Positions 46,501-57,072 of a stretch of 64,000 nt of DNA are shown in pieces. The notes under the pieces were generated by a model, which was not told the DNA's origin, ran no database searches, and was given only the letters and a program-made list of their open reading frames with translations. Position numbers and translations under genes: made by a program. The first letter of the stretch is position 1, and each line of letters begins with the position of its first letter. Source of the DNA: Liolophura sinensis (lineage: Eukaryota; Mollusca; Polyplacophora; Chitonida; Chitonidae); contig NC_088304.1 in assembly GCF_032854445.1 (NCBI RefSeq), forward strand, positions 17,771,850-17,835,849. The letters run 5' to 3'.

Positions 46501-47431
46501 TGCCATACTCGTACCCTTAGGCTGTTAATTACACTGTTTTTTTTTCTTTTGAGGGTCAAGCGTGGACTGTTCTATCTTGCTGGTTATTCAGTGTTCCTCT
46601 TGTTTTGTATATTAGACATATGCATATGACACTCACTTATATTGTATTTAATATCCCCGAAATGAGTTTTACATAAACCTGCTGAAGCCATGGTGCTAGA
46701 GGATGTATAAGTTGTAACAAACCATAGCTGAGTCAAATTTACAAGAGACCGGAATTACCGTTTACGTGGACATTTGCCAACAATCACACTACATCGCTGA
46801 TCTAGTTTTAACTTACCGTCCATACTGATGTTTTTTGTATTGATGTCAGATGAATTGTGATCAGATAAACGAGAAATATTTTGGTCTTTTCCCTTAATCG
46901 GACAGTCTTTTATTCGAATTACTTACAAACTACCTCTTTATCTAACTGAGTCATGTGAATATTTTCTCCAGGCATGAGTGATCGATAAAACTAAAAATAT
47001 ACAATTACATATACAACCGATGTATCCCTTCTGAGCATTGTGCTACTGTCAGATTTTTTCGTTTTACAAATTCTCTATCATTATCATAAACCAGGATTCT
47101 GCTGATAAACTCATCCACGAGGCCTGGTCCGTTTGCATTGTTTTAATGTGATTGTATGTCAAATTGGTGACAACACAGCACTGTGTGTAATTCTAGACCA
47201 GTGACGTTAACAGTCAACACCACTGCATTCTTTTTAACTTTATTCTGTTTAAGCCGTGGTGCTACATGTAGGCGGCTTGTAATTTTTTGTCTATTTAAGT
47301 ATTTACAAGAATAGTTAGAATAAATTGATTAGAAGATGCATTTCGCTAGTCAACTATCGTACTGTCATCCCTGCTCTCGTTTTACTCTTTGTGCTGTAAA
47401 TCTTCCATCTTATTTTTCACTAACAGGTTAA
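43524..47431 (+). CDS. Secreted protein with three tandem six-cysteine CS-alpha-beta (defensin-like) domains
   Basis: Proposed exons: 43524-43572 (ATG plus hydrophobic signal MLLHLIFILAAVCLSQ; donor caag|gtaagt), 44274-44402 (acceptor ctttcag; donor gt gggt, weak), 44901-45032 (acceptor aattag; donor gac|gtgagt), 46186-46299 (acceptor tctcag; donor cgg|gtaagt), and a last exon from 47427 (acceptor aacag) giving two bases and TAA at 47429-47431. Every junction is phase 1. The product is about 142 residues. Exon 2 spacing is C-x5-C-x3-C-x9-C-x4-C-x1-C plus one more Cys at its very end that splicing may remove. Exon 3 has exactly the same spacing, with G-x3-G before the fourth Cys in both. Exon 4 is C-x5-C-x5-C-x9-C-x4-C-x1-C. 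The pattern is that of invertebrate defensins and related CS-alpha-beta peptides, which are secreted and usually antimicrobial; some relatives act on ion channels. Function here is inference. Alternative: an unrelated Cys-rich secreted family. Weak points are the exon 2 donor and the tiny coding part of the last exon. Confidence 0.72.
46672..46818 (+). repeat. RepA copy, diverged, in an intron
   Basis: ctgctgaagccatggtgcta, ccgtttacgtggacatttgc and caacaatcacactacatcgc mark a diverged sense RepA in the last intron of the six-cysteine gene. Confidence 0.5.
47095..47405 (+). repeat. RepA copy, long form, in an intron
   Basis: Begins with accaggattctgctgataaa, as does the copy at 52378, then tttaatgtgattgtatgtca, attctagaccagtgacgtta, ctgtttaagccgtggtgcta and catttcgctagtcaactatc. 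The shared first 50 bases show that full RepA is at least about 350 bp. Confidence 0.65.
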
Positions 47432-48694
47432 TTTGACTTCTACAAAGAGCCTGAGCCAAAAGAGGGGCTGGGATCCGAGGCAACTGTAGCATCCTGGAAA
47501 GTTAGTTGTTATTTGGTTGAATATAGCAATCTCACACAAACCATTAAAGCCTCTCGCTATAATGTAATGGTTAATAAATCACTAAGCTTTCGTTGTTATT
47601 CACATCGTCATCAGAACGATACATGCAAAATGTGACGTCCCTCGTATGTTCCTGCTTCAGGAAAATACATTTCCAACATAATTTATCATTAGACAATGTT
47701 GAAGCAGATATTAACGTCCATGCAAATGTCTTAACTTAACTACACTGAACAATTATCGCGTAACAAATCGGAGTCATTAGAATTATGTTGTACATGTAGT
47801 AGTATGTTTATTTGTTCTAACATCTAAATTTGACAAGTACAGTATGACAGCAAATAGCGAATCCAAAAAATGCTAAATCTATACATCACTCAGCAGTAAA
47901 AATAAGACAAAATTAAAATGATAAATTAGAACCGTTTTATTATCAGCATCACAACCAGTGGAATTTGAATCAAACGACTGTTCATTCGCACAAAATGAAA
48001 TCTCCTAACTAATTCCAGTTTGTTCGGAATAGTAAAGATATTATATGCAATATTTATTTTTACGACGTCCAAACGTAGGTTACACATAAACTATTCGGGC
48101 AGCTGGGTCCAAGAAGATTTACCTCCCAGCTGAAGAATAAAGGAGCACTGATTTGGCAACACTGCCACACAGTTTAGGTTGTTGATATACTACAAATTTC
48201 TGCACTGCTATCTTGCGCTTATAGTTAAAATAAATCAGAATTTTGTCTGTTTTGGATAGAGCTGAAATTTTTTGGCAAACTGATACTACTCACCTCCCTG
48301 GAGGTTACCAATGTAACAAAATGCTATGACTGATAAGTTGTAGAGAAAAGTGCAAACTGCAGGTATAGTACCACGCGACAGTTAGGGGATATATATTTTT
48401 CAGGTTGAAGTTGATAAATTCGCTACACAAAATCAACGTGATCGTGTAAGGCGTGAATTCCTCAGCCAGTTTACCGAGTCAAAAACCAGTTAACATCATA
48501 GAATAAACCCTCTGAGCCAGGCGAGATTAAACGAAAAAACGGAAAGGAAAAACGCTGTTCTTCATGGCATAGACGTTCTACACTGTTATGTTATAGAAAT
48601 ACTTTAGAAACCATTCATGGAGAAGATCTCTCGAATATAAAGTCATGAGGTTGCACCAATGATGTTCTTTAAGCATTCTTAAACTTTCCATATT
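47432..48694. other. Putative 3' UTR and flank of the six-cysteine gene
   Basis: No further coding exon seen. aataaag at about 48137 could be a polyadenylation signal, about 700 bp after the stop; other AATAAA-like sites are also possible. Confidence 0.3.
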
Positions 48695-48990
48695 AACTGG
48701 CGGTGAGAACTGGTTCCTCCACACATTATAACGTGACACCTGCGGTCAGTTTTGTCGGGTAACTTGCGATGAGCACTGGTTCCCCCACACATTATAACGT
48801 GACACTTGCGGTCAGCTTTGTAGGGTAATTGGCAATAGGCACTGGTTCCTCCACACATTATAACGTGACACTTGCGGTCAGTTTTGTCGGGTAACTGGCG
48901 ATGGGCACTGGTTCCCCGACACATTATAACGCGACACTTAAATTTGACGATTACTGTCAGCTTTTTCGGGTAACAGGCGATGGACAGCGG
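48695..48990. repeat. 66-bp tandem repeat, over four copies
   Basis: Exact 66-bp period: tggttcc starts at 48711, 48777, 48843 and 48909. Each unit reads ggcgatgggcactggttcct, ccacacattataacgtgaca and cttgcggtcagttttgtcgg. On the minus strand this gives a 22-residue repeat (CHVIMCGGTSAHRQLP and a DKTDRK linker) in a 107-codon frame. There is no start context or upstream exon, so I call it a minisatellite; a repetitive Cys-containing peptide cannot be fully excluded. Confidence 0.88.
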
Positions 48991-49766
48991 CTTCGTCCAC
49001 ACACAAGTGAAAAAGTCTTGAATTTATGTATGGAAGGTATCCCTTTCTAAAGCATAAACTAAAATTGTCCAAAGACTAAAGAACAGAACTATTATTGACT
49101 AATGGAATAATTTGTATGTTTTCCATTCCATTTCGCATAACTTGTGTCCTATATATGGGTGAATCTGGGCGTCAAAGCAATCATTCGTTTATAACAGGTG
49201 TCAACCGAAATGAAAGTTCCTGGTCAGCCTTTGCACCATTAATTTCCCATTCATCGTCCAGCACTAACCACCAAAGACAGAACTAAGCATATAATGCACG
49301 AAATTAGGTCAGATTCATGCAAAGAGAATCTGACTCTGATTGTAAACTATTCATATATTCGTATATATGTGGCGATCTCATCTAATTCAGCACGATGAAA
49401 CTACAGCCCTGGTCCGGGGGTTAAGAAGACACAATTCTGGGGGTAGAGTGCCAATGATCCTGAAGACTGCGTCCATATTTACTTACAAGAGAACTGTACT
49501 CTTTGTAATTTTCAAGAAACTTACAGATTGAAGGTTTCTGAAGGAATATCTTTGACTCACTACACTTTGCAGTAACGCCTTGTGATGCTGATTGAAATTG
49601 TTACACAACACACATGGATCTAACAATATGCTGTGCGGTAAGATATGTACACGCCATATGCAGGGCCCTTTGGTATATTGCTACCCAAGTCAGAGTTTGT
49701 GGTAATGGGCTAGTGGCTTCACCACCAGGTCGCTACTTTCACCTTAACATGAAATTTACTTACCAG
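48991..49766. other. Unassigned stretch
   Basis: No gene supported. Confidence 0.35.
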
Positions 49767-49969
49767 ATATGCAGACGAAAGAGATATGGTACATGATGAC
49801 GGACGGAGTAAAACAATTTATACAAGGAAAACTAGATGTACATATAACTAGCATGCTGGGACCTCGAGCAATTTCTGCAAGATTCACTTGTTTCAGGGAT
49901 ACACAACTTGTCCGTGTTTCTGGAAGAAAACATGACACTTTTCTTGGCATAATACAAGTTCCTAGCTAA
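49767..49969 (+). other. Possible terminal exon, unassigned
   Basis: After a good acceptor (ttacttaccag, ending 49766) the + frame is open for 66 codons from ATG 49769 to TAA 49967-49969, with protein-like content (DGVKQFIQGKLDVHITSML, FLGIIQVPS). The complement of the acceptor is equally a strong donor (CTG|GTAAGT) for a minus-strand exon that is also open, so the strand is not certain. No family recognised. Confidence 0.25.
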
Positions 49970-52079
49970 ATTCCGGAGATTGGAAAACTGCTTTATCCAA
50001 TCCTGGTGAGGGGATGCAAATTCATCGTGTAGACATGTTTAGCGAATTGCCCTTCTGAGGGGATTCCACTATATTATGTTGTATTGTGCTTTCTGGTAAA
50101 AACCTTAGTGTCTTGTGCTTTTTGTCATATTGCCTGATCCATGTGCATTACCTTTATGGGGAAATGCTCATGGTCGTGTGCTATCTGCAATGTCCAGTAC
50201 GTCTGGTGATACCTGCTTGGCAGTAAATTCCAAAAATGCTTCCCTCTTCGTACTCTGAGTTTGAGTGTTTTGGTTCGGGACTACCCTTATATAGCAGAGG
50301 CGAAACGAGGGTGCTGTGAAAACACTAATTTTCCTAAAACAATCACATGAAAACAATGCATCGGGACAGAATGCCAGCAGAATGCTGGTGTAAGTATCAT
50401 CAGTGTATATGTATAATTATGTATAAATTTACACTTCCTTCTTTATTTAATAGCCGCGCTAACATTAGGCCACCGACATTAAAGTCGGGAAACGTGGGAT
50501 CAAACGCTAGTCGGGTCATTCCGAACACTTTAAAAACGTGTTGCTACCTTTGCTGGCGCTCGGAACTGAGATGTTAGAGTAAGGAAAGACAACTGATTGA
50601 GCTGGTGTCATTAGGATGTGAGCGGGTAGGGTGTCATGTCTGATGTCTTCGGTATGATACTTGAGTGGCGATATCAATATGGTGGCATGGACCGACCCTG
50701 TCACAAGTAGACACCGTACATGTATATGTACACAAACCTAGTCGTCATATGGCTGAAACATTGTTAAGTACGTCGCAAACCCAAAGCACATATTACATGC
50801 ATTAATTTAAAACTGGGGCTTATACAGTCATTTAATGCAGTGGACTTGTACTTTTTACGCCAGAAGTTCAGGTGGCATGGCGGTTTGTACGGACGCGGTG
50901 TTGGAATCGTATGTGGTAGGTTGGGCACCTGATAAGCATACAGAGTTACGCTACTTGAGAAGTCCTGAAGTATTATAACATGCTTTAATTATATCAGCAC
51001 AGATTTTCCGTTAAATACATGGAGAGTAGAGACGTCCTAAGTGGAGACGTCCTTTAATATGCGTTACGTTTTGAGTTCTTAAGAATCCACATCAGATTCG
51101 CCCCTAAATGTTGTGTAATTACACGTACACAACAGTACCATTTCCGAAATGACTAGCTGATTGCTATAGCCTCTTGATCCCACATACATTAAATAGGGAC
51201 TGTTTATAGATTTTTGGAATCAGGTAAGTTGTGGCATATCAGTGTGACAGAAGAGTACTTTTAAGCTACTTTCTTTTAAACAGAATCGATTTTTTTCAAA
51301 CGTTCATTTAGAGTGTATGTCGCGATGGTTGTTTTGTCCGTTTTTTAACTCCCGTTCAAGATCTGGAGAGTGATAATTCCTTCAGACTGACATAATATCG
51401 TTCTTCCAGTTTTAAATTTCTTTTTGTACATTAATGGAAAGTTCAGAATAAGCATTTGTCAGCATTGCGCTGCCAAATATATGTATATTTACCTGGATTA
51501 GTCTCCCTTGAGTTCGATAACGTGCATGTGTGTTCATGAAGGTATCATTCTGCTGAGGCTAATCAAAAATGCCAGTCTACGGCCATGTTCCTAATTATAA
51601 CCTCTAGAGTGAGTTGATGGTCGAAGGGAAACCACGGATAAAACTGAACATTTCATTGTTCACTCAAAGTCAGACCCATGTTAGTAGATATTTGAAGGCA
51701 TCAGCTTTATACAGACGAGGTTTAAATTAACAGAACAATATGTCTCTTTGGGTCTAAACATTAATCGTCACGCATAACGGAACATATTTCGTATTCACTT
51801 TAATCTAATGACAAAGGAGAGTACACTATAGCAATTACATTAATTAGTCCTGGCGCCTTTACAGAATAGTATTCCGTGGTTTATGCAAAAGATGAAGGCT
51901 GACGTCAACAGCACATTAGCCATGTATAACTGTTCACAAATGTTCTTTCATTCACCAGAAAGAATTAATCAGTACCTGAATTATATATATCACGAGGTTA
52001 TTATCCATCTAACAATGGAGAATTATCGACATCGATAAAATGAATAAGTAACTTATTTACTAATATTCAGCTAATTTAT
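49970..52079. other. Unassigned stretch
   Basis: Two kilobases of AT-rich DNA without supported gene or named repeat. Confidence 0.4.
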
Positions 52080-52360
52080 CTTGCACTGGTTTAATGTGAT
52101 AGTATGTTAAGTGCGATGACAACACATCATTCTGAGTATTTCTAGACCGTCTAATAAATTTGCAGTTAACATCCCTGCACTACTTTCACTGATTCTGCTT
52201 AAGCCAAAGTGTAAATTGCTACTAGTAATGCATTTACGTGAAAAATTAGAAAAAAAACCCCTACTGAGGTAAATTGACAAGATGCCGTATTTCTACATTT
52301 GCCAGCTATCACACGGTCGTCGCTGCTCTACTTTTACTCTCTATGCTGTACGCCTTCAAT
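52080..52360 (+). repeat. RepA copy, near full length
   Basis: tttaatgtgatagtatgtta, tttctagaccgtctaataaa, ctgattctgcttaagccaaa, atttacgtgaaaaattagaa, tgccagctatcacacggtcg and ttttactctctatgctgtac in order. The accggttacgtgtgacc block is deleted. Confidence 0.75.
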
Positions 52361-52377
52361 TATATTGTATTCCTGCA

Positions 52378-52735
52378 TAAACCAGGATTCTGCTGATGGA
52401 CTAAGCATCCCCGAGGCCTAGTCCATATGCATTGTTTTAATGTGATTGTATGTTAAATGTGATGACAACACAGCATTTTGAGTGTTTCTAGAGCAGTGAC
52501 GTCTAATAAATTTCAATTAACATCTCTGCATTTTGTAAACCTAATTCAAAAGCCATGGTGCCAGGGAGCGGGTAAATTGCTGCTATTTGTGCAATTAGAT
52601 GAACAGTTTGAATAAAACCGTGTCTCAGGTATTCTGACAAGAGGTCGTATTTCGCCTGATATGTGAGACCACTTACCAGCTATCACACTGTCGTCGCTGC
52701 TCTGGTTTTACTCTCTATGCTGTACGTTTTTAATT
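52378..52735 (+). repeat. RepA copy, long form
   Basis: Follows the previous copy head to tail. Starts accaggattctgctgatgga, then ttttaatgtgattgtatgtt, gagcagtgacgtctaataaa, ttcgcctgatatgtgagacc and ctatcacactgtcgtcgctg, ending ctctatgctgtacg. The pair may be a tandem duplication. Confidence 0.75.
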
Positions 52736-52781
52736 GTATTATCGATATTGTTAATAAATTTTTGATGTGGATGATTGGCAG

Positions 52782-52917
52782 CGATTTATTGATACCGCTA
52801 ATTCATTTGTCGATATCGGTAAAAGATTCATCGATAAAAATAACGATGGGTCAGCCATCGAGGAAATAAGACAGCAGAATCTGTCTAATGCTAACCGAAG
52901 CCTCCTAAGTGGTCACT
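52782..52917 (+). other. Possible exon with an EF-hand-like loop
   Basis: After an acceptor (attggcag, ending 52781) a + frame is open to 53024; a donor cact|gtaaaa would end the exon at 52917. It codes RFIDTANSFVDIGKRF followed by DKNNDGSAIEEI. The loop has D, N and D-G at positions 1, 3, 5 and 6 of an EF hand, but the hydrophobic residue is at 9 instead of 8 and the position-12 Glu is shifted, so calcium binding is doubtful. It sits right behind RepA copies and has no confirmed neighbour exon. Confidence 0.2.
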
Positions 52918-53146
52918 GTAAAAGCAATCTGACAGGTTACATGCAGATAATTAATATTAATAGACAAATCCTATGTGCAAGCGAAGTAGATTACTCTGAT
53001 TACTCGTGTACTCGTGTTCCATAAACCTGAACTATTTACTGACACCCCCTTTTCGTTGCCATTGGTTTATCCCAACATCCATTGCATTTATACTAGGTTT
53101 AGATGTTGATTGGTTCCTCAGGGTGAGAATAACATTTGATATATAC

Positions 53147-54506
53147 TGACGACCAAAAGAAACTTTACAAAGAGTTCAAATTAATTTTTTTTCCCAAAGC
53201 AAAAAAAAAAGTATGACTGAAGTTTAATATATTGAAAAAAACAGTGACTTTAGATATTGAAAGTCTTGAGTAAGCACGGACAAAGCAGCCTTCAAATCAT
53301 TTTATAAGTGAACAAACAGAACAGGGGTAGAAAAATAGCCATTGCATCTTGATTAACAATGGGCAGAGTATACAGAAAGTTGATTATTTTAAAAATCAGT
53401 TAATATCAAAACCACTTAGTATCGCCTATGACCACCCCTAGGTTCAATGCATGCAAAAACTCTCCGACGCATAGAAAAAGTCAGTCCTCTGATGAGATGA
53501 CGTGGGATTCGTTGTCACTCATCTGAGAGAGCGAACGCCAGTTCTTGTCGGTTGGCTGCAAGGTGTGGATTTTGTCTTACTCGACGACCCATGATATCCC
53601 TAAGGTGTTCTATAGGTGACATATCTGGGGAACGTGCAGGCCACGGCAAGACGTTGATGTCGTTGGCCTCTAGGAAGTTCTGCACAACTCAAGCTGTATG
53701 GGGCCTGGCGTTGTCATGCTAGTACAGAACACCACGTGGCTGCTGTTGAAGCAATGGCAGGATAACAGGACGTAGAATTTCATCCACGTAATGTTGAGCT
53801 GTTAGATTCCCGTAGATGATGAATAGTGGTGTCCTTTCCTCTCCACAAATCCCACCCCACACCATCACACTGCCGCCACCAAACGGTACCACCTGACGGA
53901 TTCATGATGCAGCGTTCGTTCGCCTCTTGGACGGTAAACTCGCTGTCTGCCATCGGCTTGGAGCGGGCAGAAACGGCTTTCATCCGTGAAAACAACACGT
54001 TGCCAGTCGCGTCGCTGCCAACGGCGTACAATTCGAGCCCATCGCAACCTATGGCGACGATGTTGGGCTGTCAACAACTGTCCTCTGAATGATCGACAGG
54101 CAATAATTCTGCCGACTGAACCGGTGACCTAAGGCATTGATTGGACGATGACGTAACTGTCAGGATGAGGTTCCTCGGGTGTAAGGTGTGCAATTACCCC
54201 ATCTTCTCTGGGCATAGTTACCCTAGGCCTGCCGGTCCGATGTCTGCCCTGTCTGTCTGTAACGTTGAATCAAGTTTGACAGTTACACGAGAGCAGCCGA
54301 AGGTCCTTGCAACGTGGGCATGGGTGGCTGCCATGGATGCCATACTCAGGGCCCTCTCGCATTGTTCTGGAGTCAATCGGGTTATTACTTTGGTGGTTTT
54401 TAGTCAGTGTGCAAGTCCTGCACACTGTGTGTAAGATTTTATTCACTTTTGTGCAGTTGCGGCCATCCATAGATCACGTGATTTTTCAACTTTCTTTGTT
54501 GTCTCA
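53147..54506 (-). mobile_element. Second Tc1-like transposon, decayed
   Basis: A broken minus-strand Tc1 transposase (53419-54400) lies between degenerate inverted ends: 53147 TGACGACCAAAAGAAACTTT and, in complement from 54506, TGAGACAACAAAGAAAGTT. About 1.36 kb. It is distinct in sequence from the element at 27.6-29.1 kb. Confidence 0.55.
53419..54400 (-). pseudogene. Tc1-like transposase pseudogene
   Basis: Minus-strand segments in the right order but in several frames: an N-terminal helix-turn-helix (LTPEQCERALSMAS, ARTFGCSRVTVKL, near 54385-54270), the first catalytic Asp in VVFTDESRFCPLQADGRQRV (about 53990), the NARPHTA second-Asp region near 53700, a PDMSPIEHL-type Glu region near 53610, and the C-terminal RGGHRRY end at 53419. 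Stops and frameshifts break it, and the part between the DNA-binding and catalytic domains is shortened. It cannot make a working transposase. Confidence 0.75.
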
Positions 54507-55577
54507 AAACAAATTCGTATGTGTGGGCGTATGTGACGTTTGTCTCACATGAGAATATGCTTCGTACAATGATTTTCTACAATCATTTGATTTTTATTTG
54601 CTGAAAAGGCTTTTTCACTTTTAGGCAAGATGAGACTGTCAACCACCCATATTAAGAATATCGATATGTGATATATTTGCCAGAAGTCATCAAATCTGTG
54701 CTTGACTGTTTTTTTCTTCTGACATTTAGGCCCTTTCCAGTAACTGATATTCACCTCGTAAAACAGTAGACTAGAATACTGATGCAGAACGATTTTTATT
54801 TCTTCATGTATCCCTCTACAACACCCTGTCAGTAGTTTTTGAATTTTTTGATAATAACAATCATTGATAAGTGATTGTTTATCTTCAGTTACAAGCGTTT
54901 AGACATTATGTTCAGTGATATGAACTATGGAATTTCCAAAAACCACCAGCAAGGTACCTTTGCCCTTTAATATAATACGTCTGGCCTGCTGTACCTTCGT
55001 CCCGCAGACGGCGTCAGTGGGTTCAGCATGATGAATGGCTTAATTCAACATGACTTTCCTTTTTCCAATGAAGTGAAGAGAAACACTTTACTGAGTCTAC
55101 ACACCTGTTATCAAATAACGTTGCTGACGATGATGTAGTGAAGTATATAACCATGTACCCATGTATAAAATGAAATGGGACAGCAATGTGAATTTATGTA
55201 AGAAACCTATATGCAGGTCTAACTTATACAAACTAAAGAATTCAGCAATGCACTGCTTCTGACCTCCCCTGTAACTCTTGTAGATATTTTTCATTTTGTC
55301 TCGTGGGCAGGAACTGGTATGCTTGGCACTGGATGCGATTCGGAATATTTATGCAAATGTTTGTTCATTGCCTGTACGTATTTGGAAGGAAACTTCCGGT
55401 CATTTTCGTGATACATGAGAGAAAGTTTTAAATGATATCGCTGACTAAAACTGATTGAAACAGAAAGCACCTTTACAAACATTCCCGTTATGGCCGGCAA
55501 AGAAAGGGGGATAACCACATGGATTTGTTGGACCAAAGAATGATGTACCATTATGCAGAATATAAAAAAATATATAG
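54507..55577. other. Unassigned stretch
   Basis: No gene supported; short open frames on the minus strand have no recognisable domain. Confidence 0.35.
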
Positions 55578-56150
55578 CATAGAGAGTCAGAGCAGTGACG
55601 ACAGCGGAATACTTGGCAAATGGTTACAGTTTATCTGGTTTATGGTTTTCCTGACAGTTCATGTTATGGTTTTCCTGACAGTTTATGTTACAGTTTTCCT
55701 GACTGTTCATGTTACAGTTTTCCTGGCTCACTGTTCTCCTGACACTTCAGTTTTCCTGGCTGTTCATGTTAAAGTTTTCCTGGCTTACAGTTTTCTTGAC
55801 AGTTCATGTTGTAGTTTTCAAGACTGTTCATGTTACAGTTTTCCTGACTGCTCATGCGCAGCAACACACACTATGATTAAGGCCGTACAGCATAGTGTAC
55901 AGAGTAAAGCAGAAAAGCGATGAGTGTCATAGCTTGCAAATGGTCACACATAACCGGTGAAATTTCGGCTAGGGTTTGACTCTAACTGCTCATGTAAATG
56001 GTTAAAAAGTAGCAGATTTCACATCCCTTTCCATCATGGCTGCAGTCGATCTAGGTAAAGCAAATTCAATTATTTTACTTGTAATTTACCAGACGTCATT
56101 GGTTTAGAATTACGCAAAATGTTGTACTGTTGTCACATTTAATATACCAA
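55578..56150 (-). repeat. RepA copy split by a 24-bp minisatellite
   Basis: A minus-strand RepA start (agcatagagagtcagagcag, tgacgacagcggaatacttg) runs into a tandem array at 55627-55855, after which the RepA start appears a second time (acagcatagtgtacagagta) and continues normally: ggtcacacataaccggtgaa, gctcatgtaaatggttaaaa, ttaccagacgtcattggttt. Array plus doubled end suggest local expansion within the repeat. Confidence 0.7.
55627..55855. repeat. 24-bp minisatellite
   Basis: About nine imperfect units of the form GTTACAGTTTTCCTGACTGT followed by TCAT, some shortened. As 24 is a multiple of three it creates an open + frame (repeats of VTVFLTVH), which I do not call as a gene. Confidence 0.85.
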
Positions 56151-56560
56151 GTCATATATTAAAGGACGTGGGAATCTGGGTTAAAAAGAAAGGTGGGAAT
56201 AAAAATGACATTCAGATGTTAAAAGTTATAAAAGTGACATTGCGCAATTTCTTAATACGGATTTTGAAGAAATTTTTCATGACATGCATCACGCAAGATG
56301 GACGAGACTTTCTGAGGCACGTCGAGACACATTTGAAATGTGACATGTTCGAACATGGGTGTGGCTTACTCCCATCTTAGCTCCCTCCATTTGCTTCAGA
56401 CATACCAACCACCAACACTATTAGCGAATCTTTCAATAAGATGATAAAGGAACAGGCAGAATGGACAGAATAGCATGTGGACATTATGGTTCTAATTTTA
56501 TTTTATCCTCAGAACTGTCACTTGTAAGAATCTGCCAGAGTAGTAGGGGGAGGGAGGGTT
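56151..56560. other. Boundary region before the Polinton
   Basis: Host AT-rich sequence gives way to GC-rich sequence at about 56530-56560. The element's terminal inverted repeat should start somewhere here, but without the right end in view it cannot be marked. Confidence 0.3.
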
Positions 56561-56666
56561 CTGGCGCACGCCCCCCTTGGTAAATAGAGGCCCCCAGCCC
56601 CTATTCCCGGCGAGGTCCAGAAGTTCTAGTATACACACTATAGGCTCTGGCGCACGCCCCCCTTGG
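56561..56666. repeat. Pair of 20-bp direct repeats near the Polinton left end
   Basis: CTGGCGCACGCCCCCCTTGG occurs at 56561-56580 and again at 56647-56666, 86 bp apart, each followed by aaatagaggcccc. It may be part of a terminal repeat with internal subrepeats, or the leader of the polymerase operon-like unit. Confidence 0.7.
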
Positions 56667-56772
56667 GGCCCTCCCCAGAACAAAATAGAGGCCCCACCCC
56701 CCATCTGGGGTTCTATTAGACATACCCATTGCTCAGATATGCTTCTACACCAATTGTGTATACAACAACAAC

Positions 56773-57051
56773 ATGCCAAAGGGTTATAATAATTGCCGGT
56801 GGCTACCCATAGGCTCCACGGAGCTCTGTGGTAAGAGTTGTCTGGGGGAGTACTGTGGGGTTCACCTAAACCGTCTTCGCAAGGGTCTTGGCACCCTGCC
56901 ATGTATTAGCTGTGGTCGGGGTGTTAAAAACCGATTTCAGCTTTGCATGGCCTGCGGATATAATAGGGTCCAGATGCGTGAAAGACAGCGGAGGCTCAAG
57001 ACTTTCTTGGATGAGTTCAAACGACTGGCGGCTATCGAAATTTACAATTAG
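56773..57051 (+). CDS. Polinton small zinc-ribbon protein
   Basis: 92 codons, uninterrupted, ending 21 bases before the polymerase start on the same strand. It has cysteine/histidine pairs in three groups: CGKSCLGEYCGVH, CISCGRG and CMACG, followed by a basic helix rich in Arg (MRERQRRLKTFLDEFKRL). This fits a nucleic-acid-binding zinc ribbon. I believe a similar ORF precedes polymerase B in other animal Polintons, from general familiarity rather than a search. It is one of few ORFs in this element without damage. Function unknown; a regulatory or DNA-binding role is inference. Confidence 0.65.
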   Translation: MPKGYNNCRWLPIGSTELCGKSCLGEYCGVHLNRLRKGLGTLPCISCGRGVKNRFQLCMACGYNRVQMRERQRRLKTFLDEFKRLAAIEIYN

Positions 57052-57072
57052 AGAGATGCTTTTATTAGTATA

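Noticed and set aside
55519-55923. 134-codon + frame rich in VTVFLTVH
   Set aside because: Translation of a 24-bp minisatellite inside RepA.
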